Below, piece by piece: positions 62,599 through 64,000 of a stretch of DNA of 64,000 bases (the first letter of the stretch is position 1; every line of letters begins with the position of its first letter). The DNA lies in NCBI RefSeq assembly GCF_003049575.1, contig NZ_PYWI01000013.1, positions 1-64,000 of the forward strand. The letters are read 5' to 3'. The translations under genes were made by a program, and so were the position numbers. The DNA comes from Lysinibacillus parviboronicapiens (GTDB lineage Bacteria > Bacillota > Bacilli > Bacillales_A > Planococcaceae). The notes beneath the pieces were generated by a model, which was not told the DNA's origin, searched no databases, and saw nothing but the letters and a program-made list of their open reading frames with translations.

Positions 62599-63333
62599 AT
62601 GAAAAACGAACTTGAAACAACTACCTTAAAAAGCTTCCAAACAGAACTAACGCGCTTCTTTTTAGGCTATAAATTTGCCCTGAATGAAATTGAGACGAAG
62701 ATAAATATTTTAAAAGAAGAATTTAAACTCATTCACGAGTACAATCCAATTGAACATGTTTCAACTCGCATAAAATCACCAAAAAGTATTTTGTTAAAAG
62801 TGAAGAAAAAGGAATTACAACCTTCAATAGACGCTATTCGTGAAAATATTCGTGACATAGCTGGCGTACGTATTACTTGCTCATTTGTGGAAGATATCTA
62901 TAAAGTGAGTGCTATGCTTCAGGCGCAAAGTGATATTGAAGTCGTTGATGTAAAAGATTATATTGCCCAGCCAAAAGAAAATGGCTATCAAAGTTTGCAT
63001 CTCATCATAAAGATTCCTATATTCATGTCTGATCGGATGGAAAAAGTCTATAGTGAAATTCAAATCCGCACGATTGCGATGGATTTTTGGGCCAGCTTAG
63101 AGCATAAAATCTACTATAAGTATAATAAAGAGGTTCCTACACATATTCGTACAGAACTAAAAGATGCAGCACTTCAAGCAGCTGAACTTGATCGTAAAAT
63201 GGAACGTCTAAATAAGGAAATAAATATTTTAAAAGCTAATGAAACGGAGACATCATTTATCGACGAGACACCTATTGCTCATTTAGCAAAATATTTGTCT
63301 CTTATAACATCTGATCGACAAGTAGAAGAATAA
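62599..63333 (+). CDS. Small alarmone synthetase ((p)ppGpp synthetase, RelP/RelQ type)
   Basis: A 244-residue RelA/SpoT-domain synthetase without hydrolase or TGS domains. ATP/GTP-binding motifs RIKSPKSILLK (about 55-65), DIAGVRITCSFVEDIY (about 88-103), PKENGYQSLHLII (about 123-135), EIQIRTIAMDFWASLEHKIYYK (about 153-174; catalytic Glu/Gln region). The C-terminal coiled-coil extension (about 190-244) is somewhat longer than in RelQ (about 211 aa). The SD is weak (AAAGGA about 10 bases upstream). It is followed 21 bases later by the DedA gene. Confidence 0.9.
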   Translation: MKNELETTTLKSFQTELTRFFLGYKFALNEIETKINILKEEFKLIHEYNPIEHVSTRIKSPKSILLKVKKKELQPSIDAIRENIRDIAGVRITCSFVEDIYKVSAMLQAQSDIEVVDVKDYIAQPKENGYQSLHLIIKIPIFMSDRMEKVYSEIQIRTIAMDFWASLEHKIYYKYNKEVPTHIRTELKDAALQAAELDRKMERLNKEINILKANETETSFIDETPIAHLAKYLSLITSDRQVEE

Positions 63334-63354
63334 TGCAGAAAGGACATTCCTATT

Positions 63355-64000
63355 ATGCAAAAAACCCTGACCTTTTTAAAAACAATTGACACGGAATTAT
63401 ATCGCTATATTGTTGAATACGGTATCGTTATGTATATAGTGTTATTTCTCATCATTTATGCCAAAACAGCATTTATCTTATTAACTTTTCTCCCAGGTGA
63501 TTCAACCGTCTTTGCCAGTGGTACAATTGCTGCAATTGGTCATTTAAATGTTTGGTTGTTATTTTTGTTATTTTTCATTGCAACTATTCTAGGTGATGCA
63601 CAAAACTATACTATCGGAAAGTTTTTAAATAAGGCAAAATTAAAATCATGGCGATTTTCTCCACTTCGCTTTATTCCGGATAAGACAATTTTAAAGGCTA
63701 CAAATTTTTTAGAACGCTATGGTAAAATTGCGATTACATTTTCCCGTTTTGTGCCATTAATGCGCACGACTGTACCGTTTGTAAGTGGTTTTACTTCCTA
63801 TAATTTTCAATGTTTTTTAATGTACAATTGTCTAGGAGCACTGATTTGGACAATCGTTTGGCTGTTTTCAGGTTTTGCACTCGGCAATATCCCATGGATT
63901 GCAGATAATTTATTTTTATCTTTACTGTTTATATCATTAACCGCCTTTATCCCTGCAACCGTCGCCTTTATCTTTGAATATATTAAAAAGCATTCAAAAA
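63355..64000 (+). CDS. DedA family membrane protein (cut by window end)
   Basis: The frame from ATG 63355 (SD AGAAAGGAC) is open to the window end, 215 codons. It has several spans: VMYIVLFLIIYAKTAFI, FLPGDSTVFASGTIAAIGH (the DedA re-entrant region), WLLFLLFFIATILGDAQNYTIG and then SRFVPLMRTTVPFVSGF with the conserved F.R..P..R...P pattern. It lies 21 bases after the synthetase and is probably co-transcribed. DedA proteins are undecaprenyl-phosphate or phospholipid flippases. The C-terminus is outside the window. Confidence 0.9.
   Translation, partial: MQKTLTFLKTIDTELYRYIVEYGIVMYIVLFLIIYAKTAFILLTFLPGDSTVFASGTIAAIGHLNVWLLFLLFFIATILGDAQNYTIGKFLNKAKLKSWRFSPLRFIPDKTILKATNFLERYGKIAITFSRFVPLMRTTVPFVSGFTSYNFQCFLMYNCLGALIWTIVWLFSGFALGNIPWIADNLFLSLLFISLTAFIPATVAFIFEYIKKHSK

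Noticed and set aside
1-64000. tRNA, rRNA or 6S RNA genes
   Set aside because: No cloverleaf or rRNA sequence was recognised by eye; a covariance scan would be decisive.

Overview
The window is a low-GC Firmicute chromosome segment, most likely from Lysinibacillus or a close relative. The evidence is the spore genes (spoIIP, gpr, sigK, a BclA-like spore-surface protein), the competence genes (comEA/EB/EC) and a gene order matching the Bacillus rpsT-gpr-spoIIP-lepA, comE-holA, yqeG-yqeM and recD2-alaS-yrrK-yrrM-greA-mtnN neighbourhoods. The genus is inferred from gene order and remembered protein sequences, not from a search.

Left part (1-11.3 kb) is accessory DNA. It begins with the end of an IS3-family element, then a HAD/NUDIX/LOG nucleotide-cleanup gene set. 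From 2.1 to 10 kb come small phage-like, secreted and membrane genes, many decayed. In 4.7-9.2 kb at least eleven copies of a ~40-bp stem-loop repeat occur. Six or seven of them lie just upstream of the ribosome-binding site of a small minus-strand gene, as in the start-associated repeats of some phages. This is the most unusual structure in the window. The region ends with a truncated Fic gene, an HUH replication-protein remnant and a frameshifted tyrosine integrase, next to lepA.

The core region (11.3-41 kb) holds lepA, an OatA-type acetyltransferase, spoIIP, gpr, rpsT, a second acyltransferase, holA, yqzM and comEC-EB-EA. It continues with a tightly packed operon yqeG-yqeH-aroE-yhbY-nadD-yqeK-rsfS-yqeM, then psd divergent from pssA, an uninterrupted sigK, mtnN, yrrS, greA, udk, the tRNA wobble-uridine modification set yrrM-yrrN-yrrO, and mltG.

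The right part (41-64 kb) carries a sulfur/methionine scavenging operon (metQ-metN-metI-metQ, an LLM monooxygenase and an acyl-CoA-dehydrogenase-like monooxygenase) inserted between mltG and the yrzB-ruvX-ireB-alaS cluster. alaS has a T-box leader. Beyond it are a chemoreceptor, an HpaB-type monooxygenase, an SH3-polysaccharide deacetylase, recD2, an orphan eukaryote-type HisA with an overlapping unknown gene, a small alarmone synthetase and the start of a DedA-family gene.

No tRNA, rRNA or CRISPR array was recognised. Gene starts were chosen from visible Shine-Dalgarno spacing and often differ from the longest open frame.
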